Source of the DNA: Sugiyamaella lignohabitans
Lineage: Eukaryota; Ascomycota; Dipodascomycetes; Dipodascales; Trichomonascaceae
NCBI RefSeq assembly: GCF_001640025.1
Contig: NC_031674.1
Coordinates: 3,162,001-3,226,000 of the forward strand
Direction: 5' to 3'
Length of the DNA: 64,000 nt
A program made the position numbers and the translations under genes. Positions 33,101 to 45,007 of the stretch are shown in pieces. Position 1 is the first letter of the stretch; each line of letters starts with the position of its first letter. The notes under the pieces were generated by a model. The model was not told where the DNA came from and ran no database searches. It saw only the letters and a program-made list of their open reading frames with translations.

Positions 33101-35494
33101 ATGTCGTTTACAATTGACCTGTCCAGTCATGGAAAGGAGTTGAAATCATTATATGATGCAATTATATCTAGTGACCCAGAGGTGTCTTGGGCTGTGTTTA
33201 ACTATGGAGCAGGCGCATCGAATTCACTAAGACCCTCGGCTCATGGCTCTGCCAATGGAAGTAAGTAGAATATGAACCACTAGGGTTAAACGTTTGTCAA
33301 TTGAGTGGAAATTTTTATTTCCGAGCAATAGGTGTGGTTTAGGCCCATTAGTAGGACCGGTGTCTTACTTGAGACAGGTGCTGTGAAGTGGGTTCTGGCC
33401 GGTGACGGGTCCTCTGTTAGTGGCATTGATGTCTCTTTGCAATGGAAACGGGCAATATTCTAACTAATAGATTACCTGGCTGATTTTGTTGAAGAATTTG
33501 ATGATGGTTTAGTCCAATATGGTTTTGCCAGAGTTGATTACAATAATTTGACAAAATTTGTGCTCGTTGGCTGGGTTGGAGAAGGAGTTCCTGAGAGAAC
33601 CAAAGGCTACTTCAATGCGCATTACGCCACGGTTGCCAAATATTTCCATGGCTACCATGTTCAGATTACAGCACGTTCATCGGCTGATTTGTCATCCTCT
33701 ATTATTCTTCAAAAAGTTGATGCAGCATCTGGCTCGAAGTATTCCTCTAGCTCAGCTTCTAGAGGAGTTCCTTTAAGACCGAAGTATGCTGCAGCTACTC
33801 ATGGCGCTGCTGAAGAGGATTGGGGTGATGCCCCTCCTACCACCAGCCAAGAAGCCCCAACTTTGACTAAGGTTCAATCAGCTTATAAGCCTACCAAGGT
33901 TGATATCGCTAGTTTGAAGAAACCTGCTGCTGCCCCACCAGTAGAGAAGTCACCAGACAATTCAATATCGAACACGTCATCTAAAAGAGCGATATTTGAA
34001 GAACCTCAAAGTTCATACAAACCAATTGGCAAGGTTGACATTGCTGCTCTTCGTGCTGAAGCCAGAAATTCCAAGTTCGGTGATGATAGACCCACTCCCT
34101 TGCAAAGCTCGTACCAGCCAATTGGTAAGGTAGACATTGCTGCCATCAGAGCCCAAGCCAATGCCAATAAAAAAGAACTCGAATCCAGACCAGAACCTTT
34201 ACAAAGCTCATACAAGCCTATTGGCAAAGTGGACATTGCCGCTATAAAAGCACAAGCAAGTGCCAATAAGAGGGAGAACGATAGTGTTCCTACCCCAGAG
34301 CCATCTGAGAGAGCAGTTTCATCGAATTATGAGGAAGAACAAGAAGATACTACTCCTAAACCTGTTAAGGAACGTATGAGTGCATTCTCTGGTTCGGGTA
34401 GACTGACAGAACTGCCCAAGCCTAAAGTCAACAATTCTGTCAGCAGTAGATTCCAGCCTGCTACAAGAGGAACGGCACCCTCCCTCCCGGTCGATGCATT
34501 TGGAAGACCAGTGTCAGCTCCAAAGGCCAATGCAGGATTCAAAGACTTTGGTAGCGAAGGTGGCAAGACACCTGCTCAATTATGGGCTGAAAAACATGCT
34601 AAACAGACTGGCTCTACCAGTGCACCTGGTCCATCTACGGCTGAACTCATTGAAAAGGGTTCTAACTTGTCTTTGGAGGATCACGATGAGGCCGAGCCAG
34701 AGCCCGAAGCTGAAGAGGAGAAGGAGCCCGAGCAGCCTACCAGGTCCTTTGCTGATTTGACCAGTAGATTTGCCAAGTCATCTTCCACATCTCCTGCCCC
34801 GGTTCCTTTACCACCGCGTGATCCAATCCCCAGTGAGTCGAATGTGGCTGTTGAAGAAACTCCCGAGCCCGAACGTGAGCCTTCTCCAATCCCTATCCCT
34901 AGAGCAGTTCCATCTGTTCCAGTTCACGATGAAACTGAAGTTATTCGTCCTCCAGAGCTAACTGAAGGGTCGCCCTCTTTGCCTGCTAGGGAAGACATTG
35001 GACGCGAAGAATCAATCGCAGCCGCTCTCTCAGAAGGTGCCCCTATTGAGACAACCGAAGAGGTTGAAGCTCACAATAAACCTCAACCGCTTTCCAGCGA
35101 AACATTCACAGCTGTTGTTCTTTATGACTACGAGAAGGATGAAGCCAACGAACTCAGTCTTAAGGAAGGTGAGATAATTACAAATATCGAACAGGTTGAT
35201 CCCGACTGGTGGCAGGGAACTAACGAGGCGGGTGAATCTGGGTTGTTTCCATCCAACTATGTTGAAATCACTGAACCTGGGTCATCTGCTCCCGTTCCTG
35301 TCAAAGAGCCTGTTGAGGACGGTCCTTCGGCGGTCGCAGAGTATGATTATGATGCCCTGGAAGAAGGTGAACTTAGCTTCCCTGAAGGTGGCATTATAAC
35401 CGATATTGAGTTTGTCGACGAGGCATGGTGGATGGGTACCTACAATGGAGAACGGGGTCTTCTTCCTGCCAACTACGTCAAGCTAAACGAGTAG
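33101..35494 (+). CDS. ABP1: actin-binding protein Abp1 (ADF-H plus two SH3), two exons
   Basis: Exons are 33101-33260 and 33471-35494, giving 727 residues. The 210-bp intron has a GTAAGT donor and a CTAACTAATAG branch/acceptor. Exon 1 gives MSFTIDLSSHGKELKS, the ADF-homology start; the domain continues to about 140 (GFARVDY, FVLVGWVGEGVP, YHVQITARS). The middle is disordered, with four SAYKP/SSYKP-type repeats (SYKPIGKVDIAA) and an acidic segment. Two SH3 domains end the protein (about 599-655 with ALYDY-like VVLYDYEKD and WWQG; about 672-727 with AEYDYDALEEGELSF and WWMG). Abp1 works at cortical actin patches, activating Arp2/3 and recruiting Ark/Prk kinases and endocytic proteins. S. cerevisiae Abp1 has one SH3. 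Confidence 0.95.
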
Positions 35495-35607
35495 ATTTTG
35501 AGCTGTGAAATAAATATGTGCTGTGTTTAGTTGTACGATGAGTGTCTACCTTTATATAAAAACAAGAATCTATTATTAGCATTAAAAGTGTAAATTGAAA
35601 CTGATCT

Positions 35608-37179
35608 TCAGGTAGCGTTATTTAATTTCGAATGTACCAACTCGACCCAAAAGGCAACCACTCGTTGTCCTTGACCAGGTTTATTCCTACGATTAACTAT
35701 CTCGGCATGAGAGTGCATTCGCTCCAGCTTAACGGCATATTTCTCCCAATGCAAAGTATTGAGTGATTCTGCTAATTTCTGAACATTAGGTGATAGTGGA
35801 AGGCTGTGAGGTGTGGAAGCGAGAAGACCCTTGGTTCCATCACCTAGGCAAGGTTTGACAGTGAGTTCTCCCTTCAAAGGTTCTTCAACATCGGTGGTCG
35901 AATCGCTCTCGGGCTCTACACTGGATCTGACTGAATCAGCCTGTTGCACTTCTTCGCCGTCAGCAGCCAGAACCTCATCCATAGCATTTCCAGCCCACTT
36001 TGACAATCTGGAAGAAGGCTCAGGATGCTCACTGCGTTCATGAACGTGACTAGGCGAGCCTGCTTGACTACTATCTTCTTCACCGAGATAGTCAATTGCA
36101 AGGGTTGCATTGGCTTTGCGTGCTTCTCGCACCTTATAATGGGAGACTATAGTCGTCACTGACGTTATGGCAAAAACTATGGGAAAGACCCAAGGTAATG
36201 TAAATAGTGCAAAAGCTTGAAATTGTCGTTCTTGTTTAGTCGCCTTAGTCTCCACACCTGTATTATAGGAAACAAACTTAGATCCTTCCATGTTGACAAA
36301 CATGTCACTAACTGGCTTTAAAACACCTTGATCATCATACTTGAGAATAAAATCATCATTGTGAGCATAATGAAAGTACTCATATTCTATGAAATCTCTC
36401 TTTTGGAAAGGATCTTTCAGTGAAATATACGCCGTGTAAAACGGTACGGTTCTGTCATGAACAGCATTAGCAAATAATATCAGATGCTTGAATTTTTTTA
36501 ACCCTTGGAAAAACGTCTTAGTTGGATCCGCCATATCTGATAGTATATTCGAGTTATTTGAAAATAAATCATTGCCCGAAACACCAAGAATATTTCCCCC
36601 CAATAAGTTGAGGATCTTGGATCTATAGTTATTAGAATAAAAAATTGAACCCAAATGTGGTGTAGCGAAAGTAGTAAAGATGACAGGCTCAACTTTATCA
36701 AAATATCCAAGGTCATTAAGCAAACCAATCAAGTATCTCCCATATAAGCCACCTAGAGAATAGCCGACAATGCTTATCTTTGTGAATATCACATTAGATT
36801 CTTCCCGCCTTTCCTTGAAAAATTCATTTAACTCCCCAATGATTCGTTCTGCTCCCAATTTAATGCCATCAAAAGAAGCCATACCGGTATTCAATGCCGG
36901 TCGAAAAACCTCTATGTCCGAATCCTCACCATATTTCTGTAGTAACGTGTCATGAAGACAAGTGAGATGAACCGGGCTTCCAAAGAGCCTAGTTTAATGT
37001 TAGAATATAAAATAAGACTGAGAAGATATAAAAAGTAAATTCTCAAGAAAAGAACAAAAGAAAAAATCGAGAAACCGATAAACAAATGACGGGTTCACCG
37101 ACGACTACGCTGCAGTTAACTCTCGTATCGCTTACCCATTGATCATAATAAATAAATGTTTCTCAGTAGTGGTGGTCAT
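35608..37179 (-). CDS. DUF676 serine lipase, LPL1/ROG1-like, two exons
   Basis: Exons are 37179-37136 (MTTTTEKHLFIMIN) and 36988-35608, giving 474 residues. The 147-bp intron has a GTAAGC donor and CTAAC..CTAG end, and splicing creates NGLFGSPVHL. The nucleophile elbow is VGYSLGGLYGRY; a later Asp (VHDRTVPF) and His (YFHYAHNDD) complete a plausible triad. One membrane helix (about 273-295, LFTLPWVFPIVFAITSV) precedes a polar tail. Length and layout fit Lpl1, a lipid-droplet phospholipase, better than the longer Rog1. The usual oxyanion-loop HG of this family reads NG here. Convergent with ABP1. Confidence 0.88.
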
Positions 37180-38013
37180 TGTGGCGTGGAACTTCAAAAA
37201 TAATATTGTGGTCACAGCCCACGGTTCGCGTCAATCAAATAATTAAAATAATCTTTTTTCGATTCAGAGGGCCATTAGTTCATGGAAGAGACTTGCCAGT
37301 GGCACAAAGTGGAAGCTTCGGAGTCGGATCAATATATATATATGCGGGCCGATAAGCTACAAAATATACTGCCTCTATCGGGGTTAGGTGGCATCGAGTG
37401 TCGGCGCAACGCAGATAAGAAGAGGCTTGCTTATCTTTAAGTCCGTTAGATGATGGTAACTACCGCTTCCAGTAAATTGTCGCGTGTTTTCCGATAAGAT
37501 CCAAAAAAAAAACGTTCCTCGAACGGACTGTTTGATAATCAATAGGAACTGGAAAGCTGGTTTTGCTGTAGACTTTTCTCTTAAATAGTCTGGCATTTGC
37601 CTATCACACTAAAAGCTGCTTTTGCCACTACTAATAGCTAATTTAATGTTTATAAACATGGTTTTCACATGTAATAGATCGGGTCGATGAGACTGCCCAC
37701 CTTCGCGCATCACCTTTTGATGAAAAAAACGCAATATCATGCAACCAAACCACTCATGCAGACTAATTTCTGATTTGACTCTGAAAGATAAGGACGCAGA
37801 GCTATCTGACGAAAGAGACCCGATCTCATCACCAGTAGCCCCTTAAACAGTTCATATTTAACTGTCCCTTAAGACAAGTTTTCGTCTAACACGTCATACT
37901 ACCAAGCGGAGACAGGTAGAACTATCAAGGTAATTTACCCTCATACTTTATATTTTACGTTTAAAGATATTACAGGCTATATCATCATATCAACTTAATG
38001 AATAACGATCTTT
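37180..38013. other. spacer between LPL1-like gene and RPP0
   Basis: Contains the LPL1-like promoter (a TATATATATA run near 37332) and the RPP0 3' region. No supported gene. Confidence 0.5.
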
Positions 38014-38952
38014 TTAGTCGAAGAGACCCATACCCATGTCCTCATCAGACTCCTCAGGCTCTTCCTCAGCAGCAGCCTCCTCAGCGGCAGCAGAAGCGGA
38101 ACCAGAAGCAGCGGCAGCAGGAGCAGCAGCAGCATAAGCCTCAGGGTTGGCAATACGGTCCTTGATGGCCTCAGAACCCTCGAAAGTGTAGTCAGTGGCA
38201 ATAGACAAAGCCAAGATGTTCTTGTAGTGGTTGACAATGGAGTGACCAACAGCGGGCAAGGTGGGGTAAGAAGCAGCCAAAGAAATGGTAGCAATGGTCT
38301 TGATGGCAGCCAAGAAGTGACCAGTGAGCTCATCATCAGTGATGTCAAGGATGGAAGGAGCGAAGATTTGACCATTGTCGTAAACTTGCTCAACAGTCAA
38401 ACCGTAAGTGAAAGGAGAGATGTTAAGCATGTTAAGAAGAGTAGCCTCGGAAGGACCAACCTTGGTACCAGCCTCGACGACCAAGACATCGGAAACGATT
38501 TCAATGGTACCACGAGCAATCTTGGTGGGGACACCGAGAGCTTGGAAGAAAGAGGTCTTACCAGGCTCCATACCAGTGTTACCAGCAGGAACCCAAACGT
38601 CCTTAGGAGCAACGGCACCAGCACGAGCGGGAGCAGCAACACGGTTGGAGACAATGGACTCACGGATGGTCTTCAAGTCAGCGTTGGTGAAAACAAAACC
38701 AATGTTACCCTTGACGAAAGGCAAAACCTTCTCGAGGTCAGGGAACTCAGCAATGAATTGACGGAAAGCACGTCTAACCATGGTGTTCTTACCCATGACG
38801 ACGACGGCCTCACCACGAAGGTCCTTTCTGACCTCGTGCATTTGTTGAGACGAGACATTGTCAACTCCAACAAGGAAGATGGACTTGTACTCGGTCAAAA
38901 GCTCACGGAGCCTGTTGAAGTATTCGACTTTCTTTTCAGAGATGCCTCCCAT
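38014..38952 (-). CDS. RPP0: 60S acidic stalk protein P0 (uL10)
   Basis: The product is 312 residues, the same as S. cerevisiae Rpp0. The rRNA-binding N-terminal domain ([43 protein letters not shown]) is followed by [12 protein letters not shown], then the P1/P2-binding helices. An Ala-rich hinge leads to the acidic C-terminal peptide [13 protein letters not shown], the GTPase-factor contact shared by all stalk proteins. It anchors the ribosomal stalk. Intronless, with very strong codon bias that creates long antisense open frames. A CACGTG box lies about 220 bp upstream. Confidence 0.98.
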   Translation of the reverse strand: MGGISEKKVEYFNRLRELLTEYKSIFLVGVDNVSSQQMHEVRKDLRGEAVVVMGKNTMVRRAFRQFIAEFPDLEKVLPFVKGNIGFVFTNADLKTIRESIVSNRVAAPARAGAVAPKDVWVPAGNTGMEPGKTSFFQALGVPTKIARGTIEIVSDVLVVEAGTKVGPSEATLLNMLNISPFTYGLTVEQVYDNGQIFAPSILDITDDELTGHFLAAIKTIATISLAASYPTLPAVGHSIVNHYKNILALSIATDYTFEGSEAIKDRIANPEAYAAAAPAAAASGSASAAAEEAAAEEEPEESDEDMGMGLFD

Positions 38953-39467
38953 TTCGACTCTTTATATGAACTTTGAGGATAGGATGTTTAAAGGCAAATC
39001 ACTACGGTGTTCTATAGTTTAAGAAGAAGCGATCTCGAACAGCTACTAGTTTCACCAATATGGAAAATTGGATTCTGCGAAAGACTGAGTGGGTATAGCG
39101 CCGTGTGAAGGTCCAAAAAGGGAATTTATGTGACGTGACCGCCAATTGGCCTATTCTGGAAATAATAGATCACGTGATGTAGAAAATCCGTAACTAATAA
39201 TCCATCACTGGATTCGTGAGACTTTTTTTTTTTTTTTTTTTAATATCTGATTGCTGGATAATAGTAGATAACCGTTGATTTACTGTAATTGTTATATGTT
39301 CAGGTGATAACAGTCGAGGAAATTAATTGGATGCGTGATGCAAGATAAGCTAGTATGCATGATCATCTTCAACTATGCAGGGACAATTGATAAATAAATG
39401 ATCAAATTAATTACTCGAATGCTATGCCATTAATTATATAGGTCTGCCATTAAATAAATAAATTCTT
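38953..39467. other. RPP0 promoter region
   Basis: Holds a CACGTG at 39171-39176 and a 19-base T run at 39223-39241, a common nucleosome-free pairing in yeast ribosomal promoters. The remainder is the 3' flank of the GFD2-like gene. Confidence 0.55.
39171..39176. promoter_or_regulatory. CACGTG E-box upstream of RPP0
   Basis: GATCACGTGATG is a perfect palindromic Cbf1/Tye7-type site, 219 bp before the RPP0 start. Confidence 0.45.
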
Positions 39468-40871
39468 CTATTTTAGATCACGGTACTTGGAAAGATAAAG
39501 AAGTCGATTCAGCTCTTCAGTAGGAACCGTACTACTTCTGTCAACCAAGGCTTCCAACAACTTCCTTAATTCAGGATTGTTTAAATTATGCGTCTCCCTA
39601 AAGGCGTTGTTGCAAAGACACAATCCTAACAACATCGTGAAGTAAGCATCATTTCCAGCATTGTGCAAAGCTCCATGATTGATTTTTAGATATTTAAGTA
39701 CCTTTCCTAAAGCGCCAAATTCATGGTCAGATAACTGCCATATATCGTAGGTGTCGAAGTAATCAGGGTCTTTATCTCCCAAATCTTGTCCCAAATAAAA
39801 TTCGTACCGACGAAGCATAGTGAAGTCGGCTTTTACGCCATGACCAACAAACAATACTCTAGATCCGAATTGAGAAGCTCTCTGCTCGCATTCCATAACC
39901 AGATTTTTGAATGACTTTTGACACTCTGGTAGAGTTTGTATTTTAGACTTCCCTAATAAATAATTAAATTTGTTGTCTTCGACAAATCGACCATTTCTCA
40001 TACGCAGAAACTCTTTGATGATATAATGCTCATTTCTCATGCGACCAACCAACGAACTAGAAGCTTTTGTCCCATCGTAGACAGAAACTCCCACTTCAGT
40101 CATTTTCGTATTGTTGCGCTCCCAGCATTCCATATCAACACTAATTAAAATATCGCCTGCGCTGATTGAATTCATTCCCTTTGAAAGCATCAGTTGGGAC
40201 TTCGCGATCCTTGCCCTTAGTTTCTCCTCTCTTATCAGGGCTTTTTTCTCTGCACTCAGCTCCTTAGCTGTCTTCTGCCGAGATGGTTTGTCTGAGGGAG
40301 TGTTCGGAATAACGGCATTGGTGCCCAGTTTTGATGGTCCAGAAAAAGTACCTTCGCTATCCGATTCAATATGTTTCTGAGATAGTTCCATACTAAGATC
40401 CGCAATCTGATCACTGGAGCTCACTTTGAATAGTCTTCCTGACTTGTTCGCTGAGGTAGATGAGAGTCTGCGTTTATGACTGAGCATATTTTCTGACTGT
40501 ACTAACTTTGAGCCATCAAAATGCTGGTTCTTTTGCTTGTTCTTCTGCCGCTCCTGCCACCCATAATGGAAATGTGCCCCTCCTTGCTTGCTGCTAGTCC
40601 CAGGGTTCGATCTTTGAATGCTATTCTGCTTTCCAGTTTTGCAATGTGGTCCAACATTCTCACTCTGGTGTGTCCTACTGGAAAGACTATCATAGGACGA
40701 TTTCCTCGACTTTATCTCAAATGAGCGAGAGAGGGCAGTGGATTTGGGAGCTAAAATAGGCGAGTTCTGATGTGATCCTGCTTGTTGTCTCTTTCCACTG
40801 GCAGTGTCTGTGTTTGCCGATATGTCACCCGCAGCCTTAGTTGAAGACCGAACTCTGTCATTTGAATACAT
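39468..40871 (-). CDS. DEDDh exonuclease-fold protein, GFD2/YDR514C-like
   Basis: The product is 467 residues from the first ATG (MYSNDRVRSS); the frame further up has only a TTG. The N-terminal 230 residues are disordered and basic (Ser/Gln/Lys). A helical basic linker precedes a nuclease fold (about 240-440) with the DEDDh residues visible: Asp and Glu in ISVDMECWE, Asp in VGHGVKADF, and His/Asp in LHNAGNDAYFT. This arrangement matches the fungal Gfd2/YDR514C family, linked in S. cerevisiae to mRNA export (GFD2 suppresses dbp5) and to RNA metabolism. Activity as a 3'-5' exonuclease is inferred from the intact motif set. No transit peptide is obvious. Confidence 0.8.
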   Translation of the reverse strand: MYSNDRVRSSTKAAGDISANTDTASGKRQQAGSHQNSPILAPKSTALSRSFEIKSRKSSYDSLSSRTHQSENVGPHCKTGKQNSIQRSNPGTSSKQGGAHFHYGWQERQKNKQKNQHFDGSKLVQSENMLSHKRRLSSTSANKSGRLFKVSSSDQIADLSMELSQKHIESDSEGTFSGPSKLGTNAVIPNTPSDKPSRQKTAKELSAEKKALIREEKLRARIAKSQLMLSKGMNSISAGDILISVDMECWERNNTKMTEVGVSVYDGTKASSSLVGRMRNEHYIIKEFLRMRNGRFVEDNKFNYLLGKSKIQTLPECQKSFKNLVMECEQRASQFGSRVLFVGHGVKADFTMLRRYEFYLGQDLGDKDPDYFDTYDIWQLSDHEFGALGKVLKYLKINHGALHNAGNDAYFTMLLGLCLCNNAFRETHNLNNPELRKLLEALVDRSSTVPTEELNRLLYLSKYRDLK

Positions 40872-41355
40872 AGGTAAGGAACAACGCGGAAACCTCAACC
40901 GTACGGATTTCGGCGTGCCCTTTATACCTTGAAAAATCGTATATCCCGATATTTTATTATAGTCCGAGCCCGTTGGATGTACAATCTATCTTCACATGGA
41001 TTTATTGCAGAAAATATATACAAAAGCTTCTGCCGTGCATTTGTGTGTAGATCAGCTCCAAAACTATAGTTTGAGATATAGCTTTTCAATCAACTGAACT
41101 ATCAAAAATCTATTCTATTTCACTAAAAAGAAACTTCTAAAAATTCAACTATTAGTTTATGAAAAAAATTCTGTCGTTCGACATATCCCATATTTCAAAA
41201 TGTGGTGAAAAACGATACTATCCATATACACAACTTAAATTAATTTTATATAGCGACTACCGTGCTGTGAATAAATTTAAAATCACAATAATAAATTATA
41301 CTTAAATCCTCTTTAATTCGGATTCAATGAAGTACTAAACTCTCAGAAATAACAT
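40872..41355. other. spacer, AT-rich
   Basis: GFD2-like promoter and the 3' flank of the DUF7702-like gene. No gene seen. Confidence 0.5.
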
Positions 41356-42266
41356 TCATTGCTCATCTGACTTACCACCTCTTTCTATGTCCCATGTTGT
41401 TGAGTCGGATACCGCCCGCTTTACATTTTGGCTAGAGAAATACCCGGCTGTGCAGAAGATTACAACAATAACAAACTCCATCATGACAATCATTCCAAGG
41501 CGAAGCTTCCAGTCACCGAGAAAATAATTCCAGGTTTCGTATCTGGTCCAATTGTATTTGACCTGAGACGAGGCGATAACTGTGTAGAGCGTTCTCACCA
41601 GCAAGAAAGGAGCTGCAGCCCAAACTCCATAGAGAATATAGGTATGGGACGCATCAAAGACGACACCACAGACCCCTTGCCTTAAAAAGTTGGTAAATAG
41701 TAAAAGGTTGATAAAACCGACCATTGCGACACTGGATGCAACAGCAATCATTGCTCTGCCAGCTGCACTTAACTGAGAAGTGCCATTGTCTTCCGGAGCC
41801 AAGTAACCACGAATTCCCAGAACAATAGGAATAACGAAAAACACTCTTATAACAACATTCCAAGTAGAGACTGGTGACGTCCTACAAAATAACAGTTTTC
41901 TCTTGGGACCGAACTCACTAATTCCACTTATAAGGAAGCCTAAAATGCACATCTGTAGAGCTCCAATACTACCAAAATTCGACAGAGCAGATCCGATAAT
42001 CAACAAAACCCAGTTTGGAGAGTCCGTATTCGCTTGAGAGATTACGAAAGCGGAACCTATAATCTTTTCTATACCCATGTTAGTGTTATTCTTTTACAAG
42101 GTGATTTTTTTCGACATATGTACTACTTACCAACAGAAAATACTACTAGGAAGAGCCAGCTCAAAAACCATCTCCTCGTTCGCCATGTGCACATGTAGAC
42201 TGCGAAGAGAAAACTGATACTGTAGACAGCCAGTTCAAAAGCGTAGACACTTGCAAGTGGATTCAT
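41356..42266 (-). CDS. multi-pass membrane protein, DUF7702-like, two exons
   Basis: Exons are 42266-42131 and 42068-41356, giving 282 residues. The 62-bp intron (GTAAGT donor, CACTAAC branch, GTATAG acceptor) contains the ATG that an unspliced reading would use. Exon 1 adds the first membrane helix (MNPLASVYAFELAVYSISFL) and the junction reads VVFSV-EKIIGSAFVIS. I count about seven hydrophobic helices and an acidic C-terminal tail. The order YxFELAVY, then R-rich loop, then (R)IIG resembles a fungal family of seven-helix proteins of unknown role (DUF7702; RTA1-like topology). No function is claimed. Confidence 0.75.
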
Positions 42267-43299
42267 TGATAAGATCGTTATAGCTGAAATAGATTGTCTA
42301 GTCTAGAAAGTGAGATTTAATCAGCTTCCTTGACCATTTATATATAAGAGATCTCGCTGTTGATCAGGGGGCTGCCTGCCGTCTATGTCGATCTGACGAT
42401 CCGTTTATGCAGTTAAGCTTTAGAGCTTTAAAGTTACATCGGGGTTAACATGTCCCAAAGTGGCTACATCGCCTTTTATTTTCTGGCTGCAGGGCGCGAA
42501 GAACGCCAAACTAGTGGGCGGTGCAAATTGCGGTGTAAATTGCGACTATGTATGGGCAAGCTCGTTGGTTATCTTAGATTAGGTTATTCGTTCATCACTT
42601 GACAAGTTTGCGAGAGCTGCCTTGGAGTCATCTAAGCCTCTCGACTATGTGAATGCCGCATGTTCTCATAACCAGATAGCGTCTGAGCCACGGTTACCAT
42701 GTGTGAATAATCCATACATGATTAATGGTCCCCGTTAAGCCCATCAATCCCTATTTCTGCTGCTTATCGATCGTTCAAGAAAATACTCTGGAACAGGAGA
42801 GTGGCTATAAACCCACACATAGTTACTTATCTACTTATCTTTCTAGCTGTTTACATATTAATGGCTTGTACTTCAGTTGATGGGCTTGACTCGTCGCTGA
42901 TGATGAGTCAGAAGAATGCCATCATATATGAACATCAGGACGAGCCGTTGACTCAAGAACGACTCTTCATCCATGCACATGTGATAAGGTAGAGAACAAA
43001 GTCTGAACTGACAGGCTATGCATCGTCGATCCGTATTCAGGACCCCCAATAGTAATTTATATGCTGCATCTAGTTAAGGGTTAAATTCCACATCAAGGGC
43101 AGATTGTCTCATACTCCAGCTGCGGTACTGTGCCGTCAACTGGCAATCAGATCTATATGTTTGGTTCTTTCCTTCATTGGATGGGTGGGCTGTAAACACT
43201 CGAAACATTTGGAGGCTATAGCTGACAGCGAAATATTTATGTTCACAGTGTTTTAATTACTATACAAGGCGGGACGATCCGTTTAGGGGTTAGTTCACC
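42267..43299. other. 1-kb divergent spacer
   Basis: Promoters of the DUF7702-like gene and the Zn2Cys6 regulator. A 63-codon frame at 42801-42992 starts hydrophobic but opens from GTG and has no early ATG, so I leave it out. Confidence 0.5.
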
Positions 43300-44864
43300 A
43301 TGTCAACTACTACTCGAACAACTCATAACAAGTCTAGAAACGGTTGTGTTCATTGTAAACGACTGAGGGTAAAAGTGAGTTTATTTTGTGCAATGCTAGT
43401 GGAATTGAACTCTAACTAAACATTTAGTGTGACGAATCTAAACCGTCATGTGATTATTGCGTGCGAAATAAACGGACGTGCCACTATTTACCAGTTCAGC
43501 CCATCAGAAGAAAACCTCAGCGAGGCAGTGTTCCAGAAGTGTCTCCTCGCGGAGTTGTGAGCCCAGAATTCCTGAACGAGGATGTATATTTATCACCCCC
43601 ACACGAACAGGATACTGGCCAATTCCCACCAGTACATTCGCAACTTAATATGGCCACAACATCAGACCTCGAGCTATTTAGTGCTAGCGGATCATCAGAT
43701 TCTTCAAACAGTCCTGAAACTGCTAACCCCTTGGACCTACTGGAGTCATTGGAGGATGGTGATTTGTTTTCGGTCCCAGGCGAATATATTACTGTGATTG
43801 AAGAAGATACCTCCCATTACTTTAGCAATGTGGATCCCACAATCCCTAAGAGCATGTCACCGTTTGGTGCATTAACGGCAACACAAATTCGATATTTAGA
43901 TTATTTCTTTGATGAGGGGTTAACGGTGTATTCTTTGGGCGTATCACAACTTTCTAACGTGTGGAGGACATTTGGATTACAGGTAGCACTTGAATCACGA
44001 CCAGTACTTAATTCGCTTATTGCTTATAGCGGGCTTTTAATGCAATTGCGGGGAAAAGATATCTCATTCACTGACTATGGCGTAGTAAGATATTCTGCGC
44101 AAGAATATTTCTATTCAGCAGTAGGAAATCTAAGACAATCACTTAGCAATTTGCCTAAGCACTCACCCCTGGAAATGATCCTGTCGTCTACAATGATTAG
44201 TGCATGCTCCTTTTTGGTCGATGATGGAGAAATACCGGTGGTTTCCTTTAATGGCGAGACTGATCTCCTCGGTCTTGCGTATGGTGGGAAGGTCATCATG
44301 GAGACATACCTACCTATTTCACCAAAGTCATTCGCTAAACAGTACATATCAATCGGAGTGGACTATCGTAAGGCCGCGTGTGTCGCATCTGAATCCTCTC
44401 TTCTTTCACAAGATCTGAGTATCGCATTTTTAGATTATTTAGACGACTCATTACAAAACAATCTAGTGGCGCACAATTTGATTCATCCGATTGAAGCAGA
44501 GCTCTACCGTTTATGCTTAGATGGTATACGGAAGGCAACTTATACGGCTCAATTGATGTCTAGCTTTTTGCCAATAATGTCAGTCTTGAGTGAATCTCCG
44601 CCAGAATTTACCCACGCATGTCGGGCTCAGCGGCCGTTTGCATTGGTGATCTTGTTATTCATGTGTGTATTACTACGCAAAACTATTTTTAAATTCCGTA
44701 AACAGCATTGCGTTTGGGATAAGTGTATACAAGAGTCGTACAGCAGGTTACCAAAAGAGATGAAGTACATCGGGGACACAGCACTTGAAATGTTTGACCA
44801 TAAATTCAACAAGGACATTCAGAAGCTCGGGAGACTTTTGCTAATGGTTTACGCCAAACAATGA
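43300..44864 (+). CDS. Zn2Cys6 transcription factor, UPC2-like group, two exons
   Basis: Exons are 43300-43374 and 43428-44864, giving 503 residues. The 53-bp intron (GTGAGT donor, CTAACTAAACATTTAG end) falls exactly before the third cluster cysteine. The binuclear cluster is C16, C19, C26, C33, C36, C43 (CX2CX6CX6CX2CX6C), with basic residues KRLRVK between. A Ser/Pro linker (about 50-130) follows, then a fungal-specific regulatory domain with repeated helices (LDYFFDEGLTVYSL, VALESRPVLNSLIAYSGL, LYRLCLDGIRKATY). This architecture is like sterol-uptake regulators of the Upc2/Ecm22 type and many related factors; the ligand and targets are not determined. Confidence 0.88.
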
Positions 44865-45007
44865 GTACTGGCGGAAATTTATCCAATGGTTTTAATGGAG
44901 ATAAGGTTTGAGCTACATAATAATTATGCATCCGTCATAATCAGTCAGTTGATATAAATTACGAAGACAAGATTCGTGTAGTGTCCACTCGATTAGCCAG
45001 GTTGAAA

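Noticed and set aside
38227..38976. 249-codon frame antisense to RPP0 (and a 213-codon one antisense to RPL15 at 6388-7029)
   Set aside because: Extreme codon bias in ribosomal genes leaves the opposite strand stop-free; no protein family features.
42801..42992. 63-codon frame with signal-peptide-like start
   Set aside because: Begins with GTG; the first ATG comes after the hydrophobic part.
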